21,260 bases of DNA from VRUE01 sp050258095 (GTDB lineage Bacteria > Actinomycetota > Thermoleophilia > Solirubrobacterales > 70-9): positions 1 through 21,260 of the forward strand of contig JBLMYD010000088.1 of assembly GCA_050258095.1 (NCBI GenBank). The letters run 5' to 3'. The notes under the pieces were generated by a model. It searched no databases. It saw only the letters and a program-made list of their open reading frames with translations, and was not told the origin of the DNA. The position numbers and the translations under genes are program-made. Shown piece by piece: positions 1 through 6,986 of this stretch. Each line of letters starts with the position of its first letter. Within the stretch, counting starts at the first letter, position 1.

Positions 1-21
1 CCTCGAACCGGCGGATACTCA

Positions 22-49
22 AAGTGCCGAGCCAATTGGCTCGGCACTT
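22..49. terminator. Perfect 28-bp palindrome, likely terminator
   Basis: Two 12-bp arms (AAGTGCCGAGCC and its exact complement) flank a central AATT, so the whole 28 bp is its own reverse complement. It lies 57 bp past the stop codon of the minus-strand RpiR-type regulator. On that strand the hairpin is followed by CTTTGAG, a short T stretch, so it could end that transcript. On the plus strand it could also end a transcript entering from the left of the window. An operator is an alternative reading of such a perfect palindrome. Confidence 0.55.
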
Positions 50-106
50 GTCGGGGCGAGGGGCACCCTGCCCACGACAGGACCCGCGGTCGAGCGGCTG
101 GTCCCG

Positions 107-964
107 CTACTTCAGCTTGTACGCCCGGATGCGGTCCTTATGGGTGTCTTCGTCGCGGGCGTAGAGGCCGTGGGCCAGCGCCTGGACGAGGGCCATCAGG
201 GCCGTGTTGGAGCGGGCGAAGGAGGGGCTGTTGGAGGAGTAGTAGAGGGTCAGCTCGGCGTGCTCGCCCACCTCCGACATCGAGGCGTCGGAGATCGCGA
301 GGGTGCGGGCGTTGCGGTGCAGGGCGAGCTTCATCGCCCGCAGCAGCAACGGGTGCGCGCGGCCAGAGGAGAGGACGATGACCAGCGTCTCGTCGTCGAT
401 CCGGCCGAGGCGCTGCAGCGACTCGCCGCCGGTGCTGGCGACGATCTCGGCGCGGATGTCGAGCAGGCTGAGCGTGTGCCGCAGGTAGCTGGCGAAGAAG
501 GCCATCTGGTCGACGCCGACGATGACGACGCGCTGCGACTCGGCGAGCGCCGCGACGGCGCCGTCGACCTGCTCGCGGGTCAGCTTGCGCGCCGTTTCCT
601 CGAGGTTGGCGTAGTCGGCGCCGAGCGAGCCCTCCAGCTCGGAGTGGTCGAAGGAGAAGAGCGCCCCGGAGCTGGCGGTGCTGGTCGCCGCCGTACCGGC
701 GTTGCGGTACTCCTCGATCGCGGCCTGCTGCAGCTCCGGATAGCCCTCGAAGCCGAGGGCCTGGGAGAAGCGCACCACCGTCGATGACGAGGTGCTCGCT
801 CTCCTGGCAAGCTCCTCGGCGGTGAGGAAGGCTGCCTCGTCGAGGTGATCGACGATGTAGCGGGCGACGTCCTTCTGCGAGCGCGAGAACTCGTCGAAGC
901 GCTCCTGGATGTACTCGGAAAGGCTTTTGAGCTGGGGGCTGGTTTTGGTCGCAGTCTTGGTCAC
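107..964 (-). CDS. MurR/RpiR family transcriptional regulator (HTH + SIS domain)
   Basis: This is a 285-aa DNA-binding regulator. The N-terminal RpiR helix-turn-helix covers about residues 12-85, with the recognition-helix pattern STVVRFSQALGFEGYPELQ at about 61-79. A linker is followed by a SIS (sugar isomerase) fold at about 130-265, containing VVIVGVDQMAFFASY and VIVLSSGRAHPLLLRA, which in this family senses phosphosugars or amino-sugar phosphates. I chose the GTG at 964 because the homologous region starts just after it; the open frame runs on to 1090, but that extra sequence is arginine-rich and does not look like protein. No convincing Shine-Dalgarno precedes the GTG. The gene diverges from the plus-strand cluster starting at 1050. 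The ligand and target genes cannot be told from the window, and no sugar-catabolic genes are adjacent. Confidence 0.9.
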   Translation of the reverse strand: MTKTATKTSPQLKSLSEYIQERFDEFSRSQKDVARYIVDHLDEAAFLTAEELARRASTSSSTVVRFSQALGFEGYPELQQAAIEEYRNAGTAATSTASSGALFSFDHSELEGSLGADYANLEETARKLTREQVDGAVAALAESQRVVIVGVDQMAFFASYLRHTLSLLDIRAEIVASTGGESLQRLGRIDDETLVIVLSSGRAHPLLLRAMKLALHRNARTLAISDASMSEVGEHAELTLYYSSNSPSFARSNTALMALVQALAHGLYARDEDTHKDRIRAYKLK

Positions 965-1049
965 GGCGTCATGTTCGGCGAGGCCGGGGCTTTCCCTTCC
1001 GCGGCAACGGTGGGCGGCCGGTCCTCTCCATCTGGTTGGATGGAGCGAG

Positions 1050-1433
1050 ATGACGCTCGAACAGGCCCTGCGCCTGACCAACCGCAACATGATCGTCTTC
1101 GACCTGCTGCTGGGCAGCGCCGCGATCGCAGCCCCGGCGAAGACGCTCCAGGTCCTCGGTCACGACTACCCCTCGCCCGACGCCGAACACCTGTTTCGCC
1201 GCTGCGGGCCGATCTGGCTCACCTTCGCCGCGGCGCACGCGCTCGCCGCACGGCGCGGAGAGCGACGCGATTGGTGGGCGCTCGCCTGGCTGCGGGGCAC
1301 CGAGATCGCCACCGACGCGCTCTGGGCCTCCTCGCCCGCGGTGAGCCGGCCGGGCGCCAAGCTCGGCCTGCGCGCGGCGGGAGTTGCCAACCTGGCGATG
1401 GCCGCCGGCTTCGGCTGGCTCTCGCGGAGGTAA
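1050..1433 (+). CDS. Small multi-pass membrane protein, unknown function
   Basis: This is a 127-aa hydrophobic protein. I see about four possible membrane segments, near residues 14-30, 52-68, 76-95 and 104-123, separated by short charged loops such as RRGERRDWW. The ATG at 1050 is preceded by GGAG (1042-1045), so I prefer it to the longer open frame from 909, which would overlap the divergent regulator. It begins a tight plus-strand run: the next gene starts 5 bp after its stop. I do not recognise the family beyond a general small integral-membrane look; a DoxX-like fold is possible but not shown by any motif. Confidence 0.7.
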   Translation: MTLEQALRLTNRNMIVFDLLLGSAAIAAPAKTLQVLGHDYPSPDAEHLFRRCGPIWLTFAAAHALAARRGERRDWWALAWLRGTEIATDALWASSPAVSRPGAKLGLRAAGVANLAMAAGFGWLSRR

Positions 1434-1438
1434 TCGGC

Positions 1439-1771
1439 GTGGCCGGCTTCGCGGGGCTGCCGGATAAACGCTGGAGCCTCCGCGGGCTCACCGAAGAGGG
1501 CGACGAGGCCTGGGTGATCCGCGGGATCTCGCGCAAGCTCTACCGCTGCCCGGCCTGCCACGGGGAGATCGAGATCGGCAGCGAGCACGTCGTCGTCCAG
1601 TACGTCTTCCGCCTCGGCGGCACCGAACACCATCACTGGCACCGCCGCTGCGCCGAAGAGCTCCTGATCCCGGACCTATGGGAACTGCGCAAGGTGCCGG
1701 TGACCGACTCCGCGCAGGGGAAGCTCGAACAGCGCGGGCGCCGCCCGTCGGGGCGCCGGCCCAGGCGCTGA
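1439..1771 (+). CDS. Small zinc-ribbon-like protein of the actinobacterial 'ATP/GTP-binding protein' type
   Basis: This is a 110-aa soluble protein. The core is Y-R-C37-P-A-C40, about 27 residues, then HHHWHRRC with H68 and C71. This gives a CxxC...HxxC arrangement that suggests one bound metal ion. The same pattern (YRCPGC...HVV...RHWH..C) is found in small actinobacterial proteins often mislabelled as ATP/GTP-binding proteins, and there is no P-loop here. The GTG at 1439 follows the Shine-Dalgarno GGAGG (1426-1430). The C-terminal tail is basic and arginine-rich. The stop is 2 bp before the next start, so translation is probably coupled. The function is not known to me; a nucleic-acid or metal-binding role is inferred only from the Cys/His set and the basic tail. 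Confidence 0.75.
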   Translation: MAGFAGLPDKRWSLRGLTEEGDEAWVIRGISRKLYRCPACHGEIEIGSEHVVVQYVFRLGGTEHHHWHRRCAEELLIPDLWELRKVPVTDSAQGKLEQRGRRPSGRRPRR

Positions 1772-1773
1772 CC

Positions 1774-2517
1774 GTGACCACACGCGCCGAGCTGGCCTCG
1801 GTCTACGCCAGGATCGGCCAGACATATCTGCGCTGGGCGCCGTCGCTTCTCCTCCTGGCGGTGGTTGTCTTCGTGCCGCTCGGCCTGATCCACGCGCTCA
1901 CGGTCGAAGCCCACATCGGCTCGCTCGACCTCGGCGGCGGCCTGAAGCCGCTGGCCCTCGGCGCGGCGGTCTTCGCCCTGGCTGCCACCGGGCTGGTCGG
2001 CGAGGTCTTCTACACCGGCACGGTGGCGATCTCGCTCACCCACCCGCACGACGGCCGACCCCCGTCGCTGCTGGAGGTCGCGCGGATGATCGGCTACGGA
2101 CCGCTGATCGCGATCGACCTGATCTACGGCGCCCTCGTCGCGGCCGGCCTGGCGCTCTTCGTCGTCCCAGGGGTCCTCACCTTCGTCTGGCTCGGCCTCG
2201 CCGCCCCGGTCATCGAGATCGAGCGCGACGGCTTCCGAACCGCTTTCCCGCGCAGCGTCCAGCTCGTTCGCGGCAGATTCCTCCTCGTCGCGGCCGTCCT
2301 GATCCCGATCGAGTTGCTCGGCGACGGCCTGACCGACCTCGCCACGGCCCTCACCCACAACCTCGTCGGCAGCGAGCTCCTCTGCGACTGGCTGGCGGAC
2401 GTTCTCGCCAACGTCGCCTTCACGCCCTTCTACGCCGTCGCCGCAGTGCTGCTCACGGTCGACCTGATCCGCGAGAAGGGCGGCGGGGCGAAACTAAACT
2501 CGGGGCCGACTTCGTGA
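1774..2517 (+). CDS. Multi-pass membrane protein, YciC-like
   Basis: This is a 247-aa integral membrane protein with about six hydrophobic segments. The segment VVPGVLTFVWLGLAAPVIEI, then E-R-D-G-F, then R-S-V-Q-L-V-R-G-R-F (about residues 128-170), matches the pattern of YciC-like and glycerophosphodiester-phosphodiesterase membrane-domain proteins (PG.....W..A.PV...E..G...A..RS..LVRG.F). The GTG at 1774 lies 2 bp after the preceding stop. The longer frame from 1678 would run inside that gene, so I rejected it. Its stop TGA overlaps the next GTG by 4 bp. Function is unknown; a role in membrane lipid handling is only a guess from the family resemblance. Confidence 0.75.
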   Translation: MTTRAELASVYARIGQTYLRWAPSLLLLAVVVFVPLGLIHALTVEAHIGSLDLGGGLKPLALGAAVFALAATGLVGEVFYTGTVAISLTHPHDGRPPSLLEVARMIGYGPLIAIDLIYGALVAAGLALFVVPGVLTFVWLGLAAPVIEIERDGFRTAFPRSVQLVRGRFLLVAAVLIPIELLGDGLTDLATALTHNLVGSELLCDWLADVLANVAFTPFYAVAAVLLTVDLIREKGGGAKLNSGPTS

Positions 2518-3368
2518 CCGGCGCGTCGATCTTCACCGGCTTCTGGGACAAACTCGTCGAGCACGACGAGCAGGGCCTCTTCCTCGTCCTCGCCGGCTTC
2601 ATCCTCTCCTTCGCCTTCATCCGGATGAGCACGCGGCTGATGCGCAGCCCGCGGGTGCCGTGGTGGCCGGGCAGCGTCGTCAGCGACAGCGGGGTGCACG
2701 TCCACCACCTCGTCTTCGGGATCGTGACGATGATGGCCGCGGCGACGGTCGGCTTCGCCGCGCTCGGCAAGAGCCCCGTGGCCGAGATCTGCGCCTTCGC
2801 CTTCGGCATCGGCGCCGGCCTGACGATCGACGAGTTCGCCCTCTGGGTCTACCTCGACGACGTCTACTGGGCCGAGGAGGGACGCAGCTCGATCGACGCC
2901 ACCGCGATCGCCGCCGCCGGCATGGTCCTGCTGCTGCTCGGCTTCACGCCCTTCAGCTTCGACACCGGCTCCCCGACCCAGATAGTCGCCAGCGTGCTCG
3001 GCGCCCTCCTCGTCTTCGCGACGGTCGCAGTCTGCTTCCTCAAACAGCGCCTGATGCACGGCTGGGTCGGCTTCTTCTTCCTCCCGGTCGGGATCTACGG
3101 CGCCTCGCGGCTGGGCAAGCCCGGCTCGCCCTGGGCGCGCCGGCGCTACGGCGAGCACAACCCCGACAAGCAGCGCCGAGCCGAGGAGCGCTTCCCAGCC
3201 GGCCGCCGCACCGAGCGCTTCAAGGAAGCCTTCCGCGACATCGTCGGCGGCAAGCCCAGCGAGGGCGTCGCCGCCGCCGGCCACGAGGCGGCCGCCGCCA
3301 CCCGCGAGGCGGTCGCAGACGCCCGCCAGCGGGCCGAGCAACTGACCCACCCGCGCGACACCCGGTAG
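2514..3368 (+). CDS. Conserved actinobacterial integral membrane protein (HVHH / DEFALW type)
   Basis: This is a 284-aa protein. Hydrophobic segments lie at about residues 22-38, 66-83, 91-107, 131-146, 155-176 and 183-200. Strongly conserved-looking polar motifs sit at the membrane edge: HVHH (62-65), DEFALW (106-111) and LDDVYW (114-119), followed by EEGRSSIDA. I recognise this combination from uncharacterised actinobacterial membrane proteins. The His and Asp/Glu residues could form a metal site, which is inference. The C-terminal 85 residues are soluble, highly charged and alanine-rich, probably helical. The GTG start overlaps the previous stop (GTGA), giving translational coupling. The stop TAG at 3366-3368 directly abuts the opposite-strand stop of the YjbQ remnant. 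Confidence 0.8.
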   Translation: MTGASIFTGFWDKLVEHDEQGLFLVLAGFILSFAFIRMSTRLMRSPRVPWWPGSVVSDSGVHVHHLVFGIVTMMAAATVGFAALGKSPVAEICAFAFGIGAGLTIDEFALWVYLDDVYWAEEGRSSIDATAIAAAGMVLLLLGFTPFSFDTGSPTQIVASVLGALLVFATVAVCFLKQRLMHGWVGFFFLPVGIYGASRLGKPGSPWARRRYGEHNPDKQRRAEERFPAGRRTERFKEAFRDIVGGKPSEGVAAAGHEAAAATREAVADARQRAEQLTHPRDTR

Positions 3369-3684
3369 CTACCCCCCCATCGCCTTGATCACAAGGCGCT
3401 TCGGGCGGCGACCGTCGAACTCGCAGTGTTCCCCGGGCGACGCGATCGGGCGGCGGCTGCCAGCTCGCCGGCGCCACCTTGTCGAGCCATTCGAGCACGT
3501 CCTCGTGCAGGCCCGGCTCGTCGTCGTTGACCCAGACGCCGGCGGTGATGTGCATCGCCGAGACGAGCACCATGCCCTCCCCGATCCCGGCCTCCTCGAC
3601 GGCGGCCTGCACGTCCTCGGTGATGCGGATCAGCTCGCGCCGCCCGCTGGTCTCGAACGTCATGTACGCGGTATGGGACTTCAC
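3369..3684 (-). pseudogene. Disrupted YjbQ/UPF0047 family gene (secondary thiamine-phosphate synthase type)
   Basis: The first 80 or so codons from the GTG at 3684 read as a normal YjbQ N-terminus, including MTFETSGRRELIRITEDV and SAMHITAGVWVNDDEPGL. After WLDKVAPASWQPPPDRVARG this frame turns into unrelated sequence and stays open past the end of the gene. The family's C-terminal strand, E-F-D-G-R-R-P-K-R-L-V-I-K-A-M-G-G-stop, is present but in another frame, ending at 3369. The central part with the conserved His/Asn residues and the GRL.LG.WQ motif is absent. The block is 316 bp, about 100 bp less than a full gene and not a multiple of three. This fits an internal deletion of roughly 100 bp; a sequencing or assembly error cannot be excluded. 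It is coupled by a GTGA overlap to the NTF2-like gene upstream. Confidence 0.75.
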
Positions 3685-4076
3685 GGGTTGCCTCCTTGGG
3701 GAACGACGCCCTTGCCGGGCCAGAACGGCCACTCCTCGAACTCGCGGCAACGGCCGTCGGGGTCGAAGCGAACGATCCAGAGATCGCGGTACTCGAGGTC
3801 CTGCGGCGGGCCGTAGCGGACCTCGACACGGACGACCGCCGTGTCCCCCTCGACCGCGACGACCGCGTGGGTGATCTCGAACTCCTCGTCGGGGCCCCTT
3901 CGCTCGCGCTCCCAGAGCTCGGCGATGGCAGCCAGGCCCGCCGCCGGCTGCTCGTAGGGCCCCATCGAGTACGTCGCGTCCGCGGCGAAGAGCGCGCCCA
4001 GCGGCTTGGTTCCGGCCGTGCGCCAGGCCCGCTCGTAGGCGTCGATCCAGGTCTCGACCCAGACGCGGTTGAGAGT
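3681..4076 (-). CDS. NTF2-like/SnoaL-fold protein, start codon unclear (possibly degraded)
   Basis: The frame from about 4073 to the stop at 3681 reads as a SnoaL/NTF2-like small fold. It has an N-terminal helix VWVETWIDAYERAWRTAG, then LGALFAADATYSMGPYEQP, then strands ending with YRDLWIVRFDPDGRCREFEE and WPFWPGKG. This family includes polyketide cyclases and many hypothetical proteins, and substrates cannot be inferred. The first in-frame ATG is at 3965 and would remove the N-terminal helix and first strand. Upstream of it, back to an in-frame TAG at 4197-4199, I find no ATG, GTG or TTG. An ATG at 4090-4092 is in a different frame, so one indel may have broken the start. The downstream partner YjbQ is also broken. 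Confidence 0.55.
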   Translation of the reverse strand, partial: TLNRVWVETWIDAYERAWRTAGTKPLGALFAADATYSMGPYEQPAAGLAAIAELWERERRGPDEEFEITHAVVAVEGDTAVVRVEVRYGPPQDLEYRDLWIVRFDPDGRCREFEEWPFWPGKGVVPQGGNP

Positions 4077-4264
4077 CCGCTCGGCGATGCATCCAGTGTG
4101 TCTGGGAGGTCGGATAGCTGCCGCCCGGCGCCGATCGAGGAAGCGGACGGCTTGGCGCTCGGTGCCCCCGGCGCCGGCCCCTGACGCGGCCTGCGGCTAA
4201 CCACGGAGGAAGGTCGCGGTGCGCCGCCGATGTCGCGACGGCCGAATGCTGAGACCGTTGGGCG

Positions 4265-5548
4265 ATGCCCGAGAACGCGACGGCAAGCGCCACGGCAAAG
4301 CCGCACGTCGTCGTGCTCGGAAGCGGCTTCGGCGGGCTCGAGACGGCGTTCTACCTGCGGATGCTGGTCGGCGAGCGGGTGCGGATCACGCTCGTCTCCG
4401 ACCGGCCGTGCTTCCTCTTCAAGCCGAACTCGATCTACGTCCCCTTCGGGCTCGATCCCGGCAAGCTGCGGGTGCCGCTGGACAGGGCGTTCGCCCGCAA
4501 GGGAATCGAGCCGATCCAGGCGAAGGCGACCGCGATAGACAGCGATCGTCGGCGCGTCGCCACCGAGGGAGGCTCGATCCCCTACGACTTCCTCGTCGTC
4601 GCCACCGGGGCCGGGATGCGGCCGACCGAGGTGCCGGGCCTCGCCGAGAACGCCCTCAGCACCTGGACGCTGGTCGACATGCTGCGCCTGCGGGTCGGCT
4701 TCGAGGCGCTCGTCGAGGCGGCCGAACAGGGAGAGCGGCGGCGCGTCGTCTTCCTCGTGCCGCCGAACAACAAGTGCGCCGGACCGCTCTACGAGATCGT
4801 CCTCATGCTCGACAGCTGGCTGCGCCGCAAGGGCCGGCGTGAGGCGATCGATATCGCCTGGTCGACCTATGAGAGCAGCTACATCCAGGCTTTCGGCCCG
4901 CGCCTGCACGAGGTCGTCGCGGCGGAGTTCGAGCGCCGCGGAATCGGGGGCCACACCGACTGGCCCGTCGAGAAGGTCGAGCCCGACATCGCGTCCTACG
5001 GCGGAGGGCATCAGCTCGGCTACGACCTGCTCGTCTCCTTCCCGCCATACGTCGCCGCGACGCCGTTCCCGGGTCTCGACGCCGACGATCGCGGCTTCCT
5101 GCACACGGACCTGGCGAGCCGCAGGTTGGTCGACCATCCCGAGATCTTCGCCGTCGGCGACGCCGGCGACTTCCCCGTCAAGCAGGCATTCCTCGCCTTC
5201 CTGCAGGCCGACGCCGCGGCTTCGCATCTCGCCGCCGAGATCGTCGGCGGCGAGCCCGAGGTGAGCTTCGACCCGGTCAGCATGTGCGTGATGGAGCAGT
5301 TCGACAAGGCCACCTTCGCCCAGGTGCCGCTGCGGCTCACCGGCGAGCCCGAGCGGCCGATCGAGGTGCGCCCCGACGCGAACGGCGATTACCGCGTCGG
5401 CTCCTCTAAGCCGTGGCGGTTGGGCAAGAAGATGCTCGGCCTCTCCGTTCCCTGGCGCTTCCGGCGGGGCGAGCCGTTCCACGGCGGCGGCTTCTGGCGC
5501 GGCATGGACACCGGCCTGCGGGCGATGTCGAGCGTGCTCGCCAAATAG
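4265..5548 (+). CDS. NAD(P)/FAD-dependent oxidoreductase, sulfide:quinone oxidoreductase-like
   Basis: This is a 427-aa two-dinucleotide-binding-domain flavoprotein. The FAD-binding Rossmann motif VVVLGSGFGGLE is at 15-26. The second hallmark, VVATGAGMRP, is at 111-120. The flavin-contact motif FAVGDAGDFPVKQ is at 295-307, followed by a helix typical of SQR/NDH-2 proteins. Two cysteines stand where SQRs carry their redox pair: C171 in NNKCAGPLYEI (SQRs usually have KCAGAP) and C341 in SMCVMEQ. There is no transmembrane segment; the C-terminus (KKMLGLSVPWRFRRG and the following helix) is amphipathic and could attach to the membrane. The likely role is electron transfer from sulfide or a related thiol to quinone; an NDH-2-like dehydrogenase is the alternative. 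ATG 4265 is the only start after an in-frame stop at 4250, with a poor Shine-Dalgarno. Confidence 0.8.
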   Translation: MPENATASATAKPHVVVLGSGFGGLETAFYLRMLVGERVRITLVSDRPCFLFKPNSIYVPFGLDPGKLRVPLDRAFARKGIEPIQAKATAIDSDRRRVATEGGSIPYDFLVVATGAGMRPTEVPGLAENALSTWTLVDMLRLRVGFEALVEAAEQGERRRVVFLVPPNNKCAGPLYEIVLMLDSWLRRKGRREAIDIAWSTYESSYIQAFGPRLHEVVAAEFERRGIGGHTDWPVEKVEPDIASYGGGHQLGYDLLVSFPPYVAATPFPGLDADDRGFLHTDLASRRLVDHPEIFAVGDAGDFPVKQAFLAFLQADAAASHLAAEIVGGEPEVSFDPVSMCVMEQFDKATFAQVPLRLTGEPERPIEVRPDANGDYRVGSSKPWRLGKKMLGLSVPWRFRRGEPFHGGGFWRGMDTGLRAMSSVLAK

Positions 5549-5607
5549 GGCGAGCCGCGACTCGGGTCCTTAATCGACAGGTAACCGGCAGGACTCGGTG
5601 TCCGACC

Positions 5608-5613
5608 TACACT
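5608..5613 (+). promoter_or_regulatory. Candidate -10 element for leaderless transcript
   Basis: TACACT lies 9 nt before the ATG at 5623, and there is no Shine-Dalgarno between them. Transcription would start at or within 2-3 nt of the ATG. No clear -35 is seen. Confidence 0.35.
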
Positions 5614-5622
5614 GGCGACACC

Positions 5623-6399
5623 ATGCGCCGGCTCGCGACCGTCGTCCTGATTGCCCTGGGGGCGGTGATCGCAGGGGTCGTTCCCGCGCAGGGCGTCGTC
5701 GAACACTCGCTGCGCGTCGAAGTCAACGCCGACTTCGCCCCTCACGCCCTTCCCCGCAAGCGCTTGGCCCCGATCGAGGTGCAGTTGGGCGGGAGTATCT
5801 CCACCACCGACGGCAGCCGCCAACCGGCGCTGCGGGAACTCTCGATCGCGATGAACCGCGCCGGCCGCATCTCGAGCGTGGGGCTGCCCACCTGCTCGCC
5901 CCGGAGACTTCAGCAGACGACCACCGAAGCGGCGCTCGCCGCCTGCCCCGGTGCCCTGGTGGGCCACGGCAGCTTCGCCGCCAACGTCGATTTCGAAGGC
6001 GCCCCCGCGATCCCGGCCCAAGGCAAGGTCCTCGTCTTCAATGCGCGCATCGACGGGCGCCCCGGCATGCTCCTCCACCTCTACGGCTCGCAGCCCGTGC
6101 GGGCGGCCTTCGTCCTGCCCTTCACCGTCTCGCACAAGCGCCACGGGCGATTCGGCACCGTCTTCCTGGCGCGGATTCCGCGCCTCGCGTCCGGCATCGG
6201 CTACATCACCAAGCTGCAGCTGAAGATCGGCCGCCGCTACGGCTTCAAGGGCGAGCGGCGAGACTTTCTCAGCGCGCGCTGCAACCTGCCGTCGGGCTTC
6301 ACCGAACTGAGCTTCGTGCTCGCCAAGATGACCTTCGCCTTCGAAGACGGCAGGCGCGTCATCGCACGGCCAGAACGAATCTGTCGCGTTCGCCGCTAG
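5623..6399 (+). CDS. Secreted hypothetical protein
   Basis: This is a 258-aa protein with an N-terminal signal peptide: MRR, then a hydrophobic stretch to about residue 20, with cleavage near PAQG (21-24). The mature part is beta-rich. It contains LPTCSPRRL (88-96), ALAACPGALVGHGSF (104-118) and Cys at 91, 108, 220 and 254, which could form two disulfides. I associate the TC..RRL.Q...AL..CP.ALVG.G pattern with uncharacterised exported proteins of Thermoleophilia; no enzymatic motif is visible. The longer open frame from 5413 overlaps the flavoprotein gene and is not used. The ATG follows a -10-like TACACT directly, suggesting a leaderless mRNA. It converges on the lipoprotein gene, with only 17 bp between the two stops and no terminator. 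Confidence 0.75.
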   Translation: MRRLATVVLIALGAVIAGVVPAQGVVEHSLRVEVNADFAPHALPRKRLAPIEVQLGGSISTTDGSRQPALRELSIAMNRAGRISSVGLPTCSPRRLQQTTTEAALAACPGALVGHGSFAANVDFEGAPAIPAQGKVLVFNARIDGRPGMLLHLYGSQPVRAAFVLPFTVSHKRHGRFGTVFLARIPRLASGIGYITKLQLKIGRRYGFKGERRDFLSARCNLPSGFTELSFVLAKMTFAFEDGRRVIARPERICRVRR

Positions 6400-6416
6400 A
6401 CGGCGGGACGAAAGAC

Positions 6417-6854
6417 CTAGCGCCCGGCTTCCTGCTTTTCCTTCTTCACCTCTTGGAGAACTTTTTTAAGCGCCTTCCTCATCTTTGCCCTGGCTTCTTC
6501 CGCGCGCTGTTTGAGCCCCTGTTCGCCGGCCTTCTTATATTCCTTGAGGTATTTGTTGAGTTCTTCCCTCGCGGTTTCGACACCGGTCTTGGCTTCTTCC
6601 ACCGCTTTCTTGGTGTCCTTCTTGGCTTCTTCCAGGGACTTGGAGGACCCCTCCTTCGCTTCTTCGATCGCTTCCTTCGTACCCTTCTTCGCTTCTTCGA
6701 TTCCCTTTTCGATCCGTTCTTCCGCTTCGGAAGTGGAGTTGCCGCTGCTCCCGCCACAGCCGGCTGCGACAGCCGCTGCGACGAGAACCGCCATCGCCAG
6801 GGCCGCCAGGCGGGGTGCCTGCCCCCTCCACCAACTCAGATCTGCTCGGGACAC
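6417..6854 (-). CDS. Lipoprotein with 11-residue (hendecad) amphipathic repeats
   Basis: This is a 145-aa protein. A basic N-terminus and hydrophobic stretch end in the lipobox-like V-A-A-G-C33, followed by a GGSSGNS linker, so it is probably lipid-anchored on the outside of the membrane. Residues 52-95 are four back-to-back 11-mers of the form [IVL]EEAKxGxKxA (I52-A62, I63-S73, L74-A84, V85-A95). The rest stays charged and helical to EKQEAGR. This period is that of LEA group 3 and apolipoprotein-like helices, or of right-handed coiled coils. The GTG at 6854 has a strong Shine-Dalgarno (AGAGGAG) upstream, which decides the start. Codons are heavy in GAA and AAG, so the stretch is visibly less GC-rich than its surroundings. 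It diverges from the P450 gene. Confidence 0.8.
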   Translation of the reverse strand: MSRADLSWWRGQAPRLAALAMAVLVAAAVAAGCGGSSGNSTSEAEERIEKGIEEAKKGTKEAIEEAKEGSSKSLEEAKKDTKKAVEEAKTGVETAREELNKYLKEYKKAGEQGLKQRAEEARAKMRKALKKVLQEVKKEKQEAGR

Positions 6855-6986
6855 GATTAGCTCCTCTCGATTTTTCAAAGACTGAAGGCGCGAATCTTCG
6901 CATCTACTGCGGCAAGTTGCCAGGCCTGGCCGGTCAGCCAGTTCGCCCGGTAGCATCCGCATCCCATCCGACGAGGAGCGCTGCTG

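Noticed and set aside
965..1090. N-terminal extension of the RpiR-type regulator to the start at 1090
   Set aside because: The 42 extra residues are arginine-rich, unlike the family, and would overlap the Shine-Dalgarno and start of the divergent gene at 1050.
4205..4221. Strong Shine-Dalgarno (GGAGGA) followed by GTG at 4219
   Set aside because: The frame from this GTG is out of phase with the flavoprotein and is arginine-rich shadow sequence; the real frame has a stop at 4250-4252 and begins at 4265.
6913..6927. Short palindrome CCAGGCCTGG between the lipoprotein and P450 genes
   Set aside because: Ten bp in GC-rich DNA is expected by chance; there is no second copy.
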